Program-made: the position numbers and the translations under genes
Notes under the pieces: model-generated
What the model saw: the letters and a program-made list of their open reading frames with translations, nothing else
Told to the model about the DNA's origin: nothing
Database searches by the model: none
Part shown: in pieces, positions 24,908-34,728 of the stretch
Position numbering within the stretch: the stretch's first letter is position 1
Layout of the letters: the number at the start of each line of letters is the position of its first letter
NCBI RefSeq assembly: GCF_030397575.1
Contig: NZ_JAPNXS010000002.1
Coordinates: 336,055 to 400,054, forward strand
Length of the DNA: 64,000 bases
Source: Psychromonas sp. 14N.309.X.WAT.B.A12
GTDB taxonomy: Bacteria; Pseudomonadota; Gammaproteobacteria; Enterobacterales; Psychromonadaceae
Direction of reading: 5' to 3'

Positions 24908-26137
24908 ATGACTAAGTATTCACTCAATAAAGATAAAATTAAAGTTCTTCTACTAGAAGGTCTACACCCTAGCTCAGTGGCAACATTCACTGATGCGGGT
25001 TACACCAACATTGAAAGTATTAAAACTTCATTAAGTGAAGAAGATTTAATTGAAAAGATTAAAGATGTGCATTTCATCGGTATTCGTTCGCGCTCTAACT
25101 TAAATGCAAAAGTATTAGCGGCAGCTGAAAAATTAGTGGCTATCGGTTGTTTCTGTATCGGTACTAACCAAGTGGACTTAGACGCAGCACAAGCAAAAGG
25201 TATTGCTGTATTTAACGCGCCTTTCTCTAACACACGTAGTGTTGCTGAATTAGTATTAGGTCAAGCATTACTATTATTACGTGGTGTTCCAGAGCGTAAC
25301 GCAAAAGCACACCGTGGTGAATGGGATAAGTCTGCAACTGCATCATACGAAGCACGTGGTAAAAATCTAGGTATTATCGGTTACGGTCATATCGGTACAC
25401 AGTTTGGTATCCTTGCTGAAGGTTTAGGCTTTAATGTTTCTTTCTATGACATTGAAAACAAATTAACACTAGGTAACGCAACACAAGTTGCTAGTATGCA
25501 AGAATTACTGGCTAAATCAGACGTAGTTAGCTTACATGTACCAGAAGTTGATTCAACGAAAAACATGATGGGCGCGAAAGAGTTTGCACAAATGAAAGAT
25601 GGTGCCATCTTCATGAATGCTGCGCGTGGTACTGTTGTTGATATACCAGCACTTTGTGATGCATTACGCAGCAAGAAATTAGCGGGTGCTGCGGTTGATG
25701 TTTTCCCAACTGAGCCAAAATCAAATACAGAAGAGTTTGAATCTCCACTACGTGAATTTGATAACGTGATCCTAACGCCTCATGTTGGTGGCAGCACGCA
25801 AGAAGCTCAAGAAAATATCGGTTATGAAGTAGCAGGTAAACTCGTTAAGTACTCTGATAACGGATCTACGCTATCTTCTAAGAACTTCCCTGAAGTGTCT
25901 TTACCAGTACACAAAAATGCAAGTCGTCTATTACATATTCACCGTAACCAACCAGGTATCTTAACTAAGATCAACTTGGCGTTTGCTGATAACGATATCA
26001 ACATTGCAGCTCAATACTTACAAACTAATGAAAACATTGGTTACGTAGTTATTGATGTAAACAGTGAAGATGCTGATACAGCATTAGACAAACTAAAAGA
26101 AATTGAAGGTACAATCCGCGCTCGTTTATTAAACTAA
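24908..26137 (+). CDS. serA: D-3-phosphoglycerate dehydrogenase
   Basis: 409 aa. First step of serine synthesis: 3-phosphoglycerate to 3-phosphohydroxypyruvate with NAD. NAD fold LGIIGYGHIGTQFG (~150-163), catalytic Arg in NAARGTVVDI, Glu in VFPTEP and His in LTPHVGGSTQEAQENIG; a C-terminal ACT domain (HRNQPGILTKIN..., ~335-409) for serine feedback inhibition. Length and layout match the E. coli type. Confidence 0.96.
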   Translation: MTKYSLNKDKIKVLLLEGLHPSSVATFTDAGYTNIESIKTSLSEEDLIEKIKDVHFIGIRSRSNLNAKVLAAAEKLVAIGCFCIGTNQVDLDAAQAKGIAVFNAPFSNTRSVAELVLGQALLLLRGVPERNAKAHRGEWDKSATASYEARGKNLGIIGYGHIGTQFGILAEGLGFNVSFYDIENKLTLGNATQVASMQELLAKSDVVSLHVPEVDSTKNMMGAKEFAQMKDGAIFMNAARGTVVDIPALCDALRSKKLAGAAVDVFPTEPKSNTEEFESPLREFDNVILTPHVGGSTQEAQENIGYEVAGKLVKYSDNGSTLSSKNFPEVSLPVHKNASRLLHIHRNQPGILTKINLAFADNDINIAAQYLQTNENIGYVVIDVNSEDADTALDKLKEIEGTIRARLLN

Positions 26138-26157
26138 GCGTCGAATAGTCTTCTAGA

Positions 26158-26182
26158 AAGGGACTCACTGAGTCCCTTTTTT
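26158..26182 (+). terminator. Intrinsic terminator after serA
   Basis: GGGACTC-ACT-GAGTCCC with TTTTTT immediately after, 21 bp past the serA stop. Confidence 0.92.
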
Positions 26183-26460
26183 GTATAAGCAATAAACTTA
26201 ACGAGCAATCACGTTTTAAATAAATACTCCCCACTCTAGTTACCCCCAAACACTACCACCGTTATACCTATTACTTCTGATCTCTGTATAACTTAAAAAT
26301 TAATTTAGCCTCAGGTAAATCACCACAATTAAAGTATTTTTTACAGAATACTGCTCATTATTGATAAATATCACCAAAGTGGTAATTAGTGATAGAGTGC
26401 GCCTCATTCTGGTCTATAATTTTTGTAGCTGAATTCAATACCTAAAATTAGGAAATATAA

Positions 26461-28539
26461 ATGTCCATAAAGTTAACCATCAAAACAAAGCTTGTGATAA
26501 CACTATGCGCACCGTTATTAATTATGGCTGCATTTTTTATCTACTCCTCTATCGAGACAGAGAATTACGTACTTGATAAAGAAAAAGAAAATGTTCAAGT
26601 CCAACTTGCAGAAGTGCTCAACGATAACCTTAAAGGTCAAATAGATACAATTACTTATGCCATCACTGACTTTTATAACGATTCTAAAATTGAGAACATT
26701 AAAAAAGGTTTAGCTGCAGAGATGTCTGAATTTAGATCCACTTTTGATAATATTTATCAAAATAGCAACTCTAAAGCAGAAGCAGAGACAAGTATTTATA
26801 ATTTTATAAATCAATACCGTTGGAGTAATGGTCGTTATTTATTTGCTTATAATGCTTCTTCTTATATCGCAAAAGCTTATGGTAGTAATTTAAAAAACAT
26901 AGGCAACAATGACTACAATAAAGTCAGTGGCGATGGTAAATATTATGTGCGGGATATTGTAAAAGCCGCTAAAGACAATGAGATAGGGTTCAGTGAGTAT
27001 GCCTTTACCAACCCAACAACAGATACTCAAGAAGATAAAATTACAGCTTCTTTTTATTTCGAGCCGTTAAACCTTGTTATTGCCAGCGGAGAGTATATCA
27101 GCACTTTACGAGCACATAATATTGAAGCTGCTTTACACGCCGTAACCATTGCTAAATATGGAAAAAATGGATATTTTTGGATTCAAGATAAAAATGGAAA
27201 AATAATTGCTCACCCTAAAAAATCAATCATAGGTACAGCGACTGACAGTACCAAATCAATTGCAGATAACATTAACGGCAAAACCGAAGCATTGGTGAAA
27301 GTTGTTTATGAAAACCCAACCACAAAACAACATGAAAACAAAATCACCTACTCTCGTAATATCTTCCCAGATTGGGGATGGACCATTGTTACAGGTGTAT
27401 ATGAAAATGATATTATTGAAGTTCAAAATAGCTTAACAGAAGTCACTGAGAAAATATTCGATGAGCAAGTAACTTCAATGATAACGACTGCAAGTGTGTT
27501 AATCCTCTTATCATTTGTGATAGTTATTTGGATCATCACTGCGATTATGAAAAATTTACGTATATTAAAAGATCGTATTGATACATTATCAACTGGTGAA
27601 GCAGACTTGACATCACGTATAACTATTGTCAATAACGATGAATTAAGTGATATCAGCCGCTCTGTAAATAACTTTATTATTTATCTACAATCTATGATGC
27701 TTGATATATCCCAAGCGTCTTCCAATATCACAACAACAACTGAACAATTGAATGAGCAGTCAATAAAGTCAAACAACGCGTTACTCACTCATGCAAGTGA
27801 AACAGAGCAAGTGGTAAGCGCTATTACAGAAATGAGTAGTACGTCTGAGAGTGTTGCACAAAATGCAGCAGATACATCAACCAATACACAAAAAGCTAAT
27901 GATGAAGCCATACTATCAAAACAAATTGTAACAGAGGCTTCAAATAGTGTTATTGCATTAGTTGACGAGGTGGACTCGGCTTCAGCAAGTATTAATACAA
28001 TGAGTAACAATACCCAAGAAATAATTAAAGCATTAAGTGTAATTGGTGAAATAGCAGATCAAACTAACCTGTTAGCCTTAAATGCAGCAATAGAAGCAGC
28101 AAGAGCAGGAGAACAAGGACGAGGTTTTGCTGTCGTAGCTGATGAAGTACGTTCATTAGCAGCACGTACACAAACTAGCACAGGTGAAATCAACCAAATA
28201 CTTGCAACACTCAGCAATGATGCTGAAAATGCAGTGGCGGCGATGGATGTGACTAGAAATAGCTGTCAACGAACTGCAGAGAATACAGCGCGTGTCACAG
28301 AGAGCTTAGATAACATGACTAATTTCATAATTCATATCAATGACTTGAGTACTCAAATAGCAACAGCATCAGAGCAACAAAGTGTTGTTACAGAAGAAGT
28401 AAGTTGTAACATGACAACTATCAATGAAATGGTGCAACAACTGAAAATGAATGGTGAAGAAACACTAGATAGCACTGAAAAACTAGCTTCAGCGAACAAT
28501 CAACTGGATTTGTTAGTTAAGAAATTTAAATTACAATAA
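26461..28539 (+). CDS. Methyl-accepting chemotaxis protein with two Cache modules
   Basis: 692 aa. TM1 at ~11-27 (VITLCAPLLIMAAFFIYSS), a periplasmic sensor of ~310 residues with two single-Cache-like repeats (YLFAYNASSYIAKAYG ... VIASGEYI and YFWIQDKNGKIIAHP ... DWGWTIVTGVY), TM2 at ~345-363, HAMP (~364-418), and a signalling domain with the invariant hairpin tip QTNLLALNAAIEAARAGEQGRGFAVVADEVRSLA split by 20-residue windows. The Cache type usually binds small organic acids or amino acids; the ligand cannot be told. No C-terminal CheR-docking pentapeptide. Single gene. Confidence 0.92.
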   Translation: MSIKLTIKTKLVITLCAPLLIMAAFFIYSSIETENYVLDKEKENVQVQLAEVLNDNLKGQIDTITYAITDFYNDSKIENIKKGLAAEMSEFRSTFDNIYQNSNSKAEAETSIYNFINQYRWSNGRYLFAYNASSYIAKAYGSNLKNIGNNDYNKVSGDGKYYVRDIVKAAKDNEIGFSEYAFTNPTTDTQEDKITASFYFEPLNLVIASGEYISTLRAHNIEAALHAVTIAKYGKNGYFWIQDKNGKIIAHPKKSIIGTATDSTKSIADNINGKTEALVKVVYENPTTKQHENKITYSRNIFPDWGWTIVTGVYENDIIEVQNSLTEVTEKIFDEQVTSMITTASVLILLSFVIVIWIITAIMKNLRILKDRIDTLSTGEADLTSRITIVNNDELSDISRSVNNFIIYLQSMMLDISQASSNITTTTEQLNEQSIKSNNALLTHASETEQVVSAITEMSSTSESVAQNAADTSTNTQKANDEAILSKQIVTEASNSVIALVDEVDSASASINTMSNNTQEIIKALSVIGEIADQTNLLALNAAIEAARAGEQGRGFAVVADEVRSLAARTQTSTGEINQILATLSNDAENAVAAMDVTRNSCQRTAENTARVTESLDNMTNFIIHINDLSTQIATASEQQSVVTEEVSCNMTTINEMVQQLKMNGEETLDSTEKLASANNQLDLLVKKFKLQ

Positions 28540-28591
28540 ACAAAAACTATCAATAAGCTAGCGAGGCACCTTAATAATAGGGGCCTCATTA

Positions 28592-29476
28592 CTACAGCCC
28601 CTTACTTTTAACCTCTTCTAAGATAAAATCTCGAAATACCTGATTTGCTCGAGACAAATAGCTGTCTTTTCGCCATGCCAAGCTAAGGTCAATACAGAAA
28701 GGCTCTACAAAAGGGCGAGTAATAATTTCATCATCATCTTGAATTGCAACTTTCCACATTGGAGAGATCGCATAGCCTTTACGGATAATGGACTTAATTA
28801 AGGGTAGCAGGTTACTGGTAAAAGCGATCTGTGGGCTAGCTTTCTCTTTTTGACTGATCCTTTCAATTAATGAGTGATGATAATAACCTTTACCAAACAG
28901 TATTAATTCATGCTTTAAAAAGTCAGCATATTCAATTTTTTCAAACTCAGCTAAAGGGTGATCAGCCGCCATACACACAACCATCTCTTCACGCATCAGT
29001 TTACCAGTTGCAAACTCTGGGGGTAAATCATGGTCCGCAACAACCCCTAACTCTAACTCCCCTTCTAACAAGCGTTTACGAATGTTACGTGTTCCTGTAT
29101 CAATAATATTCAAACCTAATGCGGGGTATTGATGTTTAAAGGCCATCAGTAAAGGAGGTAAAAAGTAAGACCCTAACATAGGTGGAACACCAATCTCAGC
29201 CTCACCTTGATCTAACCCTTCTATCGCTTGCATCGCTAACTTAGCATCATTAGCTTGCTGCAATATTTGTTTAGCATGCTGTAAGAACTTTTCCCCAGCT
29301 TCAGTTAAGGCCACACCACGATCACGTCTATGTAATAAAGGCATATTTAACTCATTTTCGAGTTTTTTAATGCTGGCACTAATCGCCGGCTGCGCCAAAA
29401 AAAGGTGACGAGCAGCTGCAGAAATACTCCCCGTTTCCACGATCGCAACAAAGTGTTGTAGTTGTCTAAATTCCAC
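28592..29476 (-). CDS. LysR-family transcriptional regulator
   Basis: 294 aa from GTG 29476 (AAGGGT 8-13 nt upstream), which places the usual MEFRQLQHFVAIVETGSIS N-terminus at the start; a frame 10 codons longer is unlikely. Winged HTH in residues 1-60, PBP2-like effector domain 90-290. Divergent from the MFS gene at 29608 across a 131-bp gap, so it probably regulates that transporter, as is typical for LysR/target pairs. Confidence 0.88.
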   Translation of the reverse strand: MEFRQLQHFVAIVETGSISAAARHLFLAQPAISASIKKLENELNMPLLHRRDRGVALTEAGEKFLQHAKQILQQANDAKLAMQAIEGLDQGEAEIGVPPMLGSYFLPPLLMAFKHQYPALGLNIIDTGTRNIRKRLLEGELELGVVADHDLPPEFATGKLMREEMVVCMAADHPLAEFEKIEYADFLKHELILFGKGYYHHSLIERISQKEKASPQIAFTSNLLPLIKSIIRKGYAISPMWKVAIQDDDEIITRPFVEPFCIDLSLAWRKDSYLSRANQVFRDFILEEVKSKGL

Positions 29477-29607
29477 TTTTTTACCCTTATAAATTGATCT
29501 AAACACCCATAAATTATATCTATGGATAACATAAAAACAACAGAATTTATTTATTTAAATTAGACAGCTATTATGCGCCTATTCAACAAGGGGCTCCTGT
29601 TAAAAAC

Positions 29608-30810
29608 ATGAAAAAATTCACACATTACAATCGTTTAGTTATCGCTGTTTGCCTATGCTCAGTAGTTACATTTTCAAATATCTACTGGATGCAACCATTG
29701 CTTCCAACCTTGCAACATGAGTTTAATATTAGCTTGCTAGCAGCTAACTTAACCATGTCAGCTCCTTTATTAGGTATGGGCTTAGGTTTATTAATATTTG
29801 CCAGTATTTCAGACTCAATTGGACGCGGTCCTATTCTATTAAAAGGCATGATTGCAGGTTTGTGTATTTCATTCATTCTCCCTATGGTAGAAAACTACAC
29901 GCTATTCTTATCATTACGTTTTATTCAAGGCGCCCTATTATCAGTATGCCCTGCTGTTGCGATTCCGTTATTAGGAGACGAGTTAAGAAAGAGCTGGTTA
30001 CCATCTGCAGTAGGCTTTTATATCGCTTCAAATACCATTGGCGGTATTAGTAGTCGTTTAATCGGTGGCGCATCTGTGGATCTATTAGGCAGCTGGCAGG
30101 CAACCGGTTTTGGTATGGCGATACTCACCGCTATTTTATTCATTGGCGTATACCTGGCTTTACCAAAGCAACGTCATTTCACCAAACAAAAATTCCAATT
30201 AAAACCAAGCCTGTATATGTTTGCGAAACATATACAGACCCCGCAACTATTGATTATCTATATTATTATTGGTCTCGGCTTTGGCTGCTTTGTTAATCTA
30301 TTTAGTTACTTAATGAGTGTATTAGAAGCAGCACCTTATGAATTACCTAGTGCCCTACGTAGTTTAATCTTTGTTACCTTTTTGGGCGGCACCATGAGTG
30401 CATCATTAGCGGGTAAATTTGGTAAACGTTATGGACAACTCGCAGGTGTTGCTACAGGTATTTTTATTATGTTGGCTGCGAACCTATTACTCAGTCATCA
30501 AAATCTTTCGGTGATGACATTTGGCATGATATTAATGGCCTTTGGATTTTTCTTCTGTCATGCACAAGCAAGTACACTTGTTGGTCGCTCAGTAAAAAAA
30601 GGCAAAGGGAGTGCACAGGCCTTATACAGCTTATTTTATTACAGCGGAGCAAGTTTAGGCGTGTTCTTCATTGCACCATTTTATGAACAGTGGGGATGGC
30701 AAGGAGTGTTAGGCAGTACCAGTATTGCATTAATTATCTGCTTATTATTATTAGTGGTATACCAAGTGAAATACAAAGCGCAACACAAGCAACTAATACG
30801 TTCAGCTTAG
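29608..30810 (+). CDS. MFS efflux transporter
   Basis: 400 aa with ~12 hydrophobic segments and the MFS A-motif-like ISDSIGRGPILLKG (residues ~66-79) after TM2. N-terminal YWMQPLLPTLQHEFNIS is typical of the YnfM/AraJ-like drug or sugar efflux subgroup. Substrate unknown. Expression is likely controlled by the divergent LysR gene. Start supported by GGGGCTCC ~10 nt upstream. Confidence 0.87.
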   Translation: MKKFTHYNRLVIAVCLCSVVTFSNIYWMQPLLPTLQHEFNISLLAANLTMSAPLLGMGLGLLIFASISDSIGRGPILLKGMIAGLCISFILPMVENYTLFLSLRFIQGALLSVCPAVAIPLLGDELRKSWLPSAVGFYIASNTIGGISSRLIGGASVDLLGSWQATGFGMAILTAILFIGVYLALPKQRHFTKQKFQLKPSLYMFAKHIQTPQLLIIYIIIGLGFGCFVNLFSYLMSVLEAAPYELPSALRSLIFVTFLGGTMSASLAGKFGKRYGQLAGVATGIFIMLAANLLLSHQNLSVMTFGMILMAFGFFFCHAQASTLVGRSVKKGKGSAQALYSLFYYSGASLGVFFIAPFYEQWGWQGVLGSTSIALIICLLLLVVYQVKYKAQHKQLIRSA

Positions 30811-30818
30811 TATAAAAA

Positions 30819-30847
30819 AGGCCGCTCATATGCACTATGAACGGCCT
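30819..30847 (-). terminator. Bidirectional hairpin terminator between MFS gene and ohr
   Basis: AAGGCCGCTCAT ... ATGAACGGCCTT, 12-bp arms with one mismatch. On the minus strand it runs into TTTTTT, so it mainly ends the ohr transcript; it also lies 9 bp after the MFS stop. Confidence 0.75.
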
Positions 30848-30894
30848 TGATATCATCAATCAATATTAAATATTAATACTGATTAAACAAATGG

Positions 30895-31323
30895 TTAGAT
30901 GATCACTAGTTCTTTAGCGATGTTGCCACGTGTTGCATTTGAGTATGGGCATACTAAATCAGCTTTTTCTACTAATGCTTCAGCTTGCGCTTTATCCATA
31001 TCACCTAGTGAGATAGATAATTTAACAGCAATACCAAAACCACCTTCAATTGGACCAATAGACACTTCAGAGTTGATGTATAGATCGCTAGGTAATGCGA
31101 TTTTTTCAGCGCCAGCAACGTGCTTAAGCGCACCGATGAAACATGCTGCATAACCAGCACCAAATAGTTGCTCAGGGTTAGTACCTTGACCATCATCGCC
31201 GCCTAAGTTTTTAGGAGTAGATAGTTTAACATCTAAACGACCGTCATCTGACTTAGCGATACCTTCACGACCACCAGTTGCTGTAGCGTTAGCTGTGTAA
31301 GCGACTTCTTGTAATACATTCAT
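30895..31323 (-). CDS. ohr: Organic hydroperoxide resistance protein Ohr
   Basis: 142 aa from ATG 31323 (TTGGAGTTCATT upstream). OsmC/Ohr fold thiol peroxidase that reduces organic hydroperoxides. Both active cysteines are present: Cys in GAGYAACFIGALKHVA and Cys in LVCPYSNATRGNI, with the Ohr-specific ATATGGREG N-terminal motif. Divergent from the ohrR repressor gene; the gap holds palindromes. Confidence 0.93.
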   Translation of the reverse strand: MNVLQEVAYTANATATGGREGIAKSDDGRLDVKLSTPKNLGGDDGQGTNPEQLFGAGYAACFIGALKHVAGAEKIALPSDLYINSEVSIGPIEGGFGIAVKLSISLGDMDKAQAEALVEKADLVCPYSNATRGNIAKELVII

Positions 31324-31357
31324 AATGAACTCCAATGTTGACATTGATTAAAATTAT

Positions 31358-31420
31358 TTATTTTGCACGCAAAATAATAACGAGAATAAATAGCAATTGC
31401 AAATATTTTGCATGCAAATT
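31358..31420. promoter_or_regulatory. OhrR operator region between ohr and ohrR
   Basis: A perfect palindrome TTATTTTGC-AC-GCAAAATAA at 31358-31377 and a related one ATTTTGCATGCAAAT at 31405-31419 share the TTTTGCxxGCAAA core; GCAATTGC lies between. Two similar sites in a divergent ohr/ohrR gap fit autoregulation and peroxide-induced derepression. Confidence 0.7.
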
Positions 31421-31445
31421 AAAATGTTTGATAAAAGGAGCTGAC

Positions 31446-31919
31446 ATGTCATTTGAACAACTACAATTAAAGAATCAATTATGTCACCGTTTGTACATGG
31501 CATCTAATAGCATTGCTCGCACTTATCGCACACTCTTAAATGAGATTAATCTCACTTACCCTCAGTATGTGGTAATGATGGCATTATGGGAAGAGGATAA
31601 AATAACTATTGCCGCTTTGATTGAAAAAACAGCGATCGATGGCAGTGCGTTAACGCAGATCCTAAAAAAAATGACCGACAAAGCATTACTAATGGTGATT
31701 AAAGATGAGTCTGATAAACGTAAACGCTTTATTCAACTGACAACACAAGGTCAGTCTCTCAAACACCAAGCCGCAGATATACCAAAGCAAATACAGTGTA
31801 AATTTAATAGTATTGATAGCGCGCAAGCAGAGCAGTTAATGCATTTACTAGACTTAGTGGTACATGACTTAAATAGCGAAGAAGTGGATAGTTTAGATAT
31901 TAACGAACAGCGTACTTAA
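31446..31919 (+). CDS. ohrR: MarR-family organic peroxide sensor OhrR
   Basis: 157 aa from ATG 31446 with AAGGAG 5 nt upstream; a longer frame to 31335 would run through the operators and is rejected. Winged HTH of MarR type. The segment LKNQLCHRLYMASNSI places the peroxide-sensing Cys at residue 13, as in Bacillus OhrR (Cys15), followed by YRTLLNEINLTYPQYVVMMALWE. Represses ohr until the Cys is oxidised. Confidence 0.9.
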   Translation: MSFEQLQLKNQLCHRLYMASNSIARTYRTLLNEINLTYPQYVVMMALWEEDKITIAALIEKTAIDGSALTQILKKMTDKALLMVIKDESDKRKRFIQLTTQGQSLKHQAADIPKQIQCKFNSIDSAQAEQLMHLLDLVVHDLNSEEVDSLDINEQRT

Positions 31920-31921
31920 GT

Positions 31922-32257
31922 CTATGGTTTAGGTTTAAGGTCACCGCCATAGTCTCGTTCTACTTTACTAATTCGTAACTTAAATTCACCATACCACAAC
32001 TTGCGTCCCATTTTTTGAGCCGTTATATGTTCAACATTCTCTTTCCACTTTTTAATGGAAGCTAAATCGGACCAATAAGAGACAGTAATTCCCACCTCTT
32101 CCCGAGCTGATTCGATACCTAAAAAACCAGATTGTTGTGAGGCAAGTTCTACCATGCGATCCGCAGTCGTTACATAGCCATGATCACCTTCAGTACGAGT
32201 GGAGGTGAAAATGACCGCGTAGTAAGGTGGTTTTGGTGTATCAGCAATTAATGACAT
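31922..32257 (-). CDS. Antibiotic biosynthesis monooxygenase (ABM) domain protein
   Basis: 111 aa single ABM ferredoxin-like fold: YYAVIFTSTRTEGDHGYVTTADRMVELASQQSGFLG then SAREEVGITVSYWSDLASIKKWKEN and a final WYGEFKLRISKVERDYG. Family members include heme-degrading and quinone monooxygenases; no substrate can be assigned. Converges with ohrR (2-bp gap), and lies 19 bp after the Rdx-family gene on the same strand, probably one transcript. Confidence 0.85.
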   Translation of the reverse strand: MSLIADTPKPPYYAVIFTSTRTEGDHGYVTTADRMVELASQQSGFLGIESAREEVGITVSYWSDLASIKKWKENVEHITAQKMGRKLWYGEFKLRISKVERDYGGDLKPKP

Positions 32258-32276
32258 ACTATTCCAAACCTATTAA

Positions 32277-32561
32277 TTAAGTCTTATTGCTTTTACGATC
32301 GATACAGCCAAGGTCTTTCTCAGGTGCGATTATATTTCTCACTAATTGCTTAAGTTCCGTGATTTCAGGAAAACCACCCTTCTCTTTACGCGACCAAATA
32401 AGCGTACCATTCGCATACATTTCAAAAATACCACCTTCACCAGGCAATAAAGACACTTCATCTAGTTCATCTTCAAAGGAGCTTAATAACTCTTGAGCCA
32501 TCCACGAAGAGCGCATTAACCATCGACATTTTTTACAGTATTTAATTTCTATTTTATTCAT
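32277..32561 (-). CDS. SelT/SelW/SelH (Rdx) family thioredoxin-like protein
   Basis: 94 aa. YCKKCRWLMRSSWMAQELLSSF carries the CxxC pair at Cys9 and Cys12 (Cys replaces selenocysteine), followed by VSLLPGEGGIFEMY, LIWSRKEKGGFPEITELKQLVRNII. Proposed redox role. Upstream of the ABM gene. Confidence 0.87.
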   Translation of the reverse strand: MNKIEIKYCKKCRWLMRSSWMAQELLSSFEDELDEVSLLPGEGGIFEMYANGTLIWSRKEKGGFPEITELKQLVRNIIAPEKDLGCIDRKSNKT

Positions 32562-32653
32562 CAGGATTAAAACTCTGTCAAGTAACGTTAAAACACTAGT
32601 CTACAAGTTAAAAATTAAAATATCAGCTGCTCTTTGATTTTAAATAAAAGAGA

Positions 32654-33118
32654 TTAATTGAGGGTTAAATCTAATGTCATGAATTTACTATTAGGATCTT
32701 CCTGATAATCAGAGAATGGCTCACAAAATGTAAAACCATGTTTTAAATATAAAGCATGTGCAGGTAAAAAATAATCCATAGAACCGGTTTCAAGACTTAA
32801 TTTCTTATACTTGTAGCCTTTAGCCTGAGTAATAATATACTGCAGTAACTGCGAAGCAACACCTTGATGTTTAAAGTTTTTAGCCGTCCTCATTGACTTT
32901 ATTTCGGCTTGGTTAGCATCTAACTTTTTAAGGGCGGCACACCCAGCTAAATCTTGCCCATCCCATATAGTCCAAAATTGCACAGAAGGATCTTTTAATC
33001 CAGTTAAGTCCAAAGCATGCACACTTTCTGGTGGTGAAGTTGCTCGCATATCTTGTAAATGCTCTTGCAACAATAAAGCAACCTCATTGCCCGATAAGTC
33101 ATCTAATTTTATTTCCAA
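32654..33118 (-). CDS. GNAT-family N-acetyltransferase
   Basis: 154 aa from TTG 33118, chosen for GTAGGAG 8 nt upstream; a frame from 33139 is possible. Acetyl-CoA loop KNFKHQGVASQLLQYIITQAK. RATSPPESVHALDLTGL and LSLETGSMDYFLPAHALYLKHGF mark the PaiA/YsnE-like branch of small-molecule or peptide acetyltransferases. Substrate unknown. 23 bp from the GGDEF-EAL gene on the same strand. Confidence 0.82.
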   Translation of the reverse strand: MEIKLDDLSGNEVALLLQEHLQDMRATSPPESVHALDLTGLKDPSVQFWTIWDGQDLAGCAALKKLDANQAEIKSMRTAKNFKHQGVASQLLQYIITQAKGYKYKKLSLETGSMDYFLPAHALYLKHGFTFCEPFSDYQEDPNSKFMTLDLTLN

Positions 33119-33141
33119 TAATACAACTCCTACCAACAAGA

Positions 33142-34728
33142 TTAATTTATGGCTTTTTTAAAGTGATTGATATTCATACTCAAGCTTTCAATTGGCAAAG
33201 GTCTGCTATAATAGAAACCCTGTACAAAATCACAATTTAAGCTAATCAATGCTTGCTCTATTTGATGACTTTCTACACCTTCAGCAACCACACTACAAGA
33301 TAACTGCTCCGCTAAAAATATTATAGAATTCACAATCGCATAATCTGCTTTTTGCGTCAGCATATCATTGACGAAAGAACGATCTATTTTAATCTGTGTA
33401 ATAGGCAGCTCTCTCAATAACGATAACGATGAAAAGCCAGTGCCAAAATCATCAATACTGAATTGAAAACCTTTTTTGTTGAGCGCTAAAATCATCTCTC
33501 TAGCGCCTTTAATGTCAGTCATCATAGCACTTTCCGTTATTTCAAAAATAATGGTATTGCTAATTGATGGATCTTGTTCATGCAACGAGCAAATATATTT
33601 AAAAAACTCATTACTTTTTAAGTCTTGCGCAGATAAATTAATATGCAGCATACCTTTAAAGCCAGCCTCATAAAGGTTACTCAAGTTATTAAGCGCTTCA
33701 ATGATAACCCACTTGGTCAAAGACAAAATAAGTGTACTGCGCTCTGCAATCTTTATAAAATACTCAGGAGAAAGATAACTACCATCAGGTTGTGGCCAAC
33801 GAATTAGGGCTTCCAAACCATGTTCCTCACCACTTTTTGCACAAACAATTGGCTGATAAAACAACATAAACTCACCCTGCTCAATTGCAGTTTGAATCCT
33901 ATTCGTCATCAATAAAAAATTACTTTCTTTTTGACTCAGCTTATCATGGTAAAAAACTAGTGTTTGATTGTTATTTTTGGCTTCGTACATAGCCAAATCA
34001 GCAAGCCTTACCAATTCATGCATATCTTCACTGTCTTGCGGAAAATGGCTCACTCCAATGCTTAAACGCACATTAATGAATTGTTCATCAATCTCCACCG
34101 GCGAATTGGCGGCTCTGGTAATTAATTCAATACATTGTTGTAAACCATTAGCATGTTGAAAAGTTGATAAAACAGCAAACTCATCTCCTCCTAAACGATA
34201 AAGCGATGCATAATTGCTTAAGTGACTTTGTATGCCTTGTGCAGTAGCTATTAACAGTTGGTCTCCGAAGTGATGACCAAAAGAATCATTAACCTGTTTA
34301 AAATCATTTAAATCAATAAACAGTACAGTACATGGCGTTTTTGCTTCAATCGTTTTAGATAAAATGCCAAAGAACATTTTACGATTTGGTAAACCGGTTA
34401 ATGCATCATGCTCAGCTTGATAGCGCTGTACTTCTACCGCCTTCTCAACCTTTAGTAAACTAGCAAAGCTTAACCTAATCACCAAAAACACAAATGCGCC
34501 GCCACCAAATAGAATACAAGCAACGATCGACACCAACATAGAATCTAACGGGTAAGATATAAAGTAATAGAGGATACCGAGATAGCCGGCAATAAATAAA
34601 ACAATGAAATAGAAAAGAATATACCAGGCGGCACGCGATGTTTTTCTACAAATTCGCAGTGTATTAACAAGACTAGCTAATAATAGAAATGTGCCAGCAA
34701 GAATGATTGCAATAAAGAATTCGTTCAA
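33142..34728 (-). CDS. Membrane GGDEF-EAL protein (c-di-GMP turnover)
   Basis: 528 aa. Three N-terminal TM segments (~5-23, 34-56, 64-87) followed by GGDEF (~108-265; HDALTGLPNRKMFF, YRLGGDEFAVLS intact) and EAL (~275-525; EALIRWPQPDG, FKGMLHINLSA, FEITESAMM, IDDFGTGFSSLSLLRELPITQIKID, VVAEGVES, QGFYYSRPL all present). No RxxD inhibitory site before GGDEF. Key residues for both cyclase and phosphodiesterase activity are retained; such dual proteins are usually net phosphodiesterases. No sensor domain beyond the membrane part. Confidence 0.92.
   Translation of the reverse strand: MNEFFIAIILAGTFLLLASLVNTLRICRKTSRAAWYILFYFIVLFIAGYLGILYYFISYPLDSMLVSIVACILFGGGAFVFLVIRLSFASLLKVEKAVEVQRYQAEHDALTGLPNRKMFFGILSKTIEAKTPCTVLFIDLNDFKQVNDSFGHHFGDQLLIATAQGIQSHLSNYASLYRLGGDEFAVLSTFQHANGLQQCIELITRAANSPVEIDEQFINVRLSIGVSHFPQDSEDMHELVRLADLAMYEAKNNNQTLVFYHDKLSQKESNFLLMTNRIQTAIEQGEFMLFYQPIVCAKSGEEHGLEALIRWPQPDGSYLSPEYFIKIAERSTLILSLTKWVIIEALNNLSNLYEAGFKGMLHINLSAQDLKSNEFFKYICSLHEQDPSISNTIIFEITESAMMTDIKGAREMILALNKKGFQFSIDDFGTGFSSLSLLRELPITQIKIDRSFVNDMLTQKADYAIVNSIIFLAEQLSCSVVAEGVESHQIEQALISLNCDFVQGFYYSRPLPIESLSMNINHFKKAIN

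Noticed and set aside
31335..31445. Longer N-terminus for OhrR
   Set aside because: Would translate through the palindromic operators; the ATG at 31446 has a clean AAGGAG.
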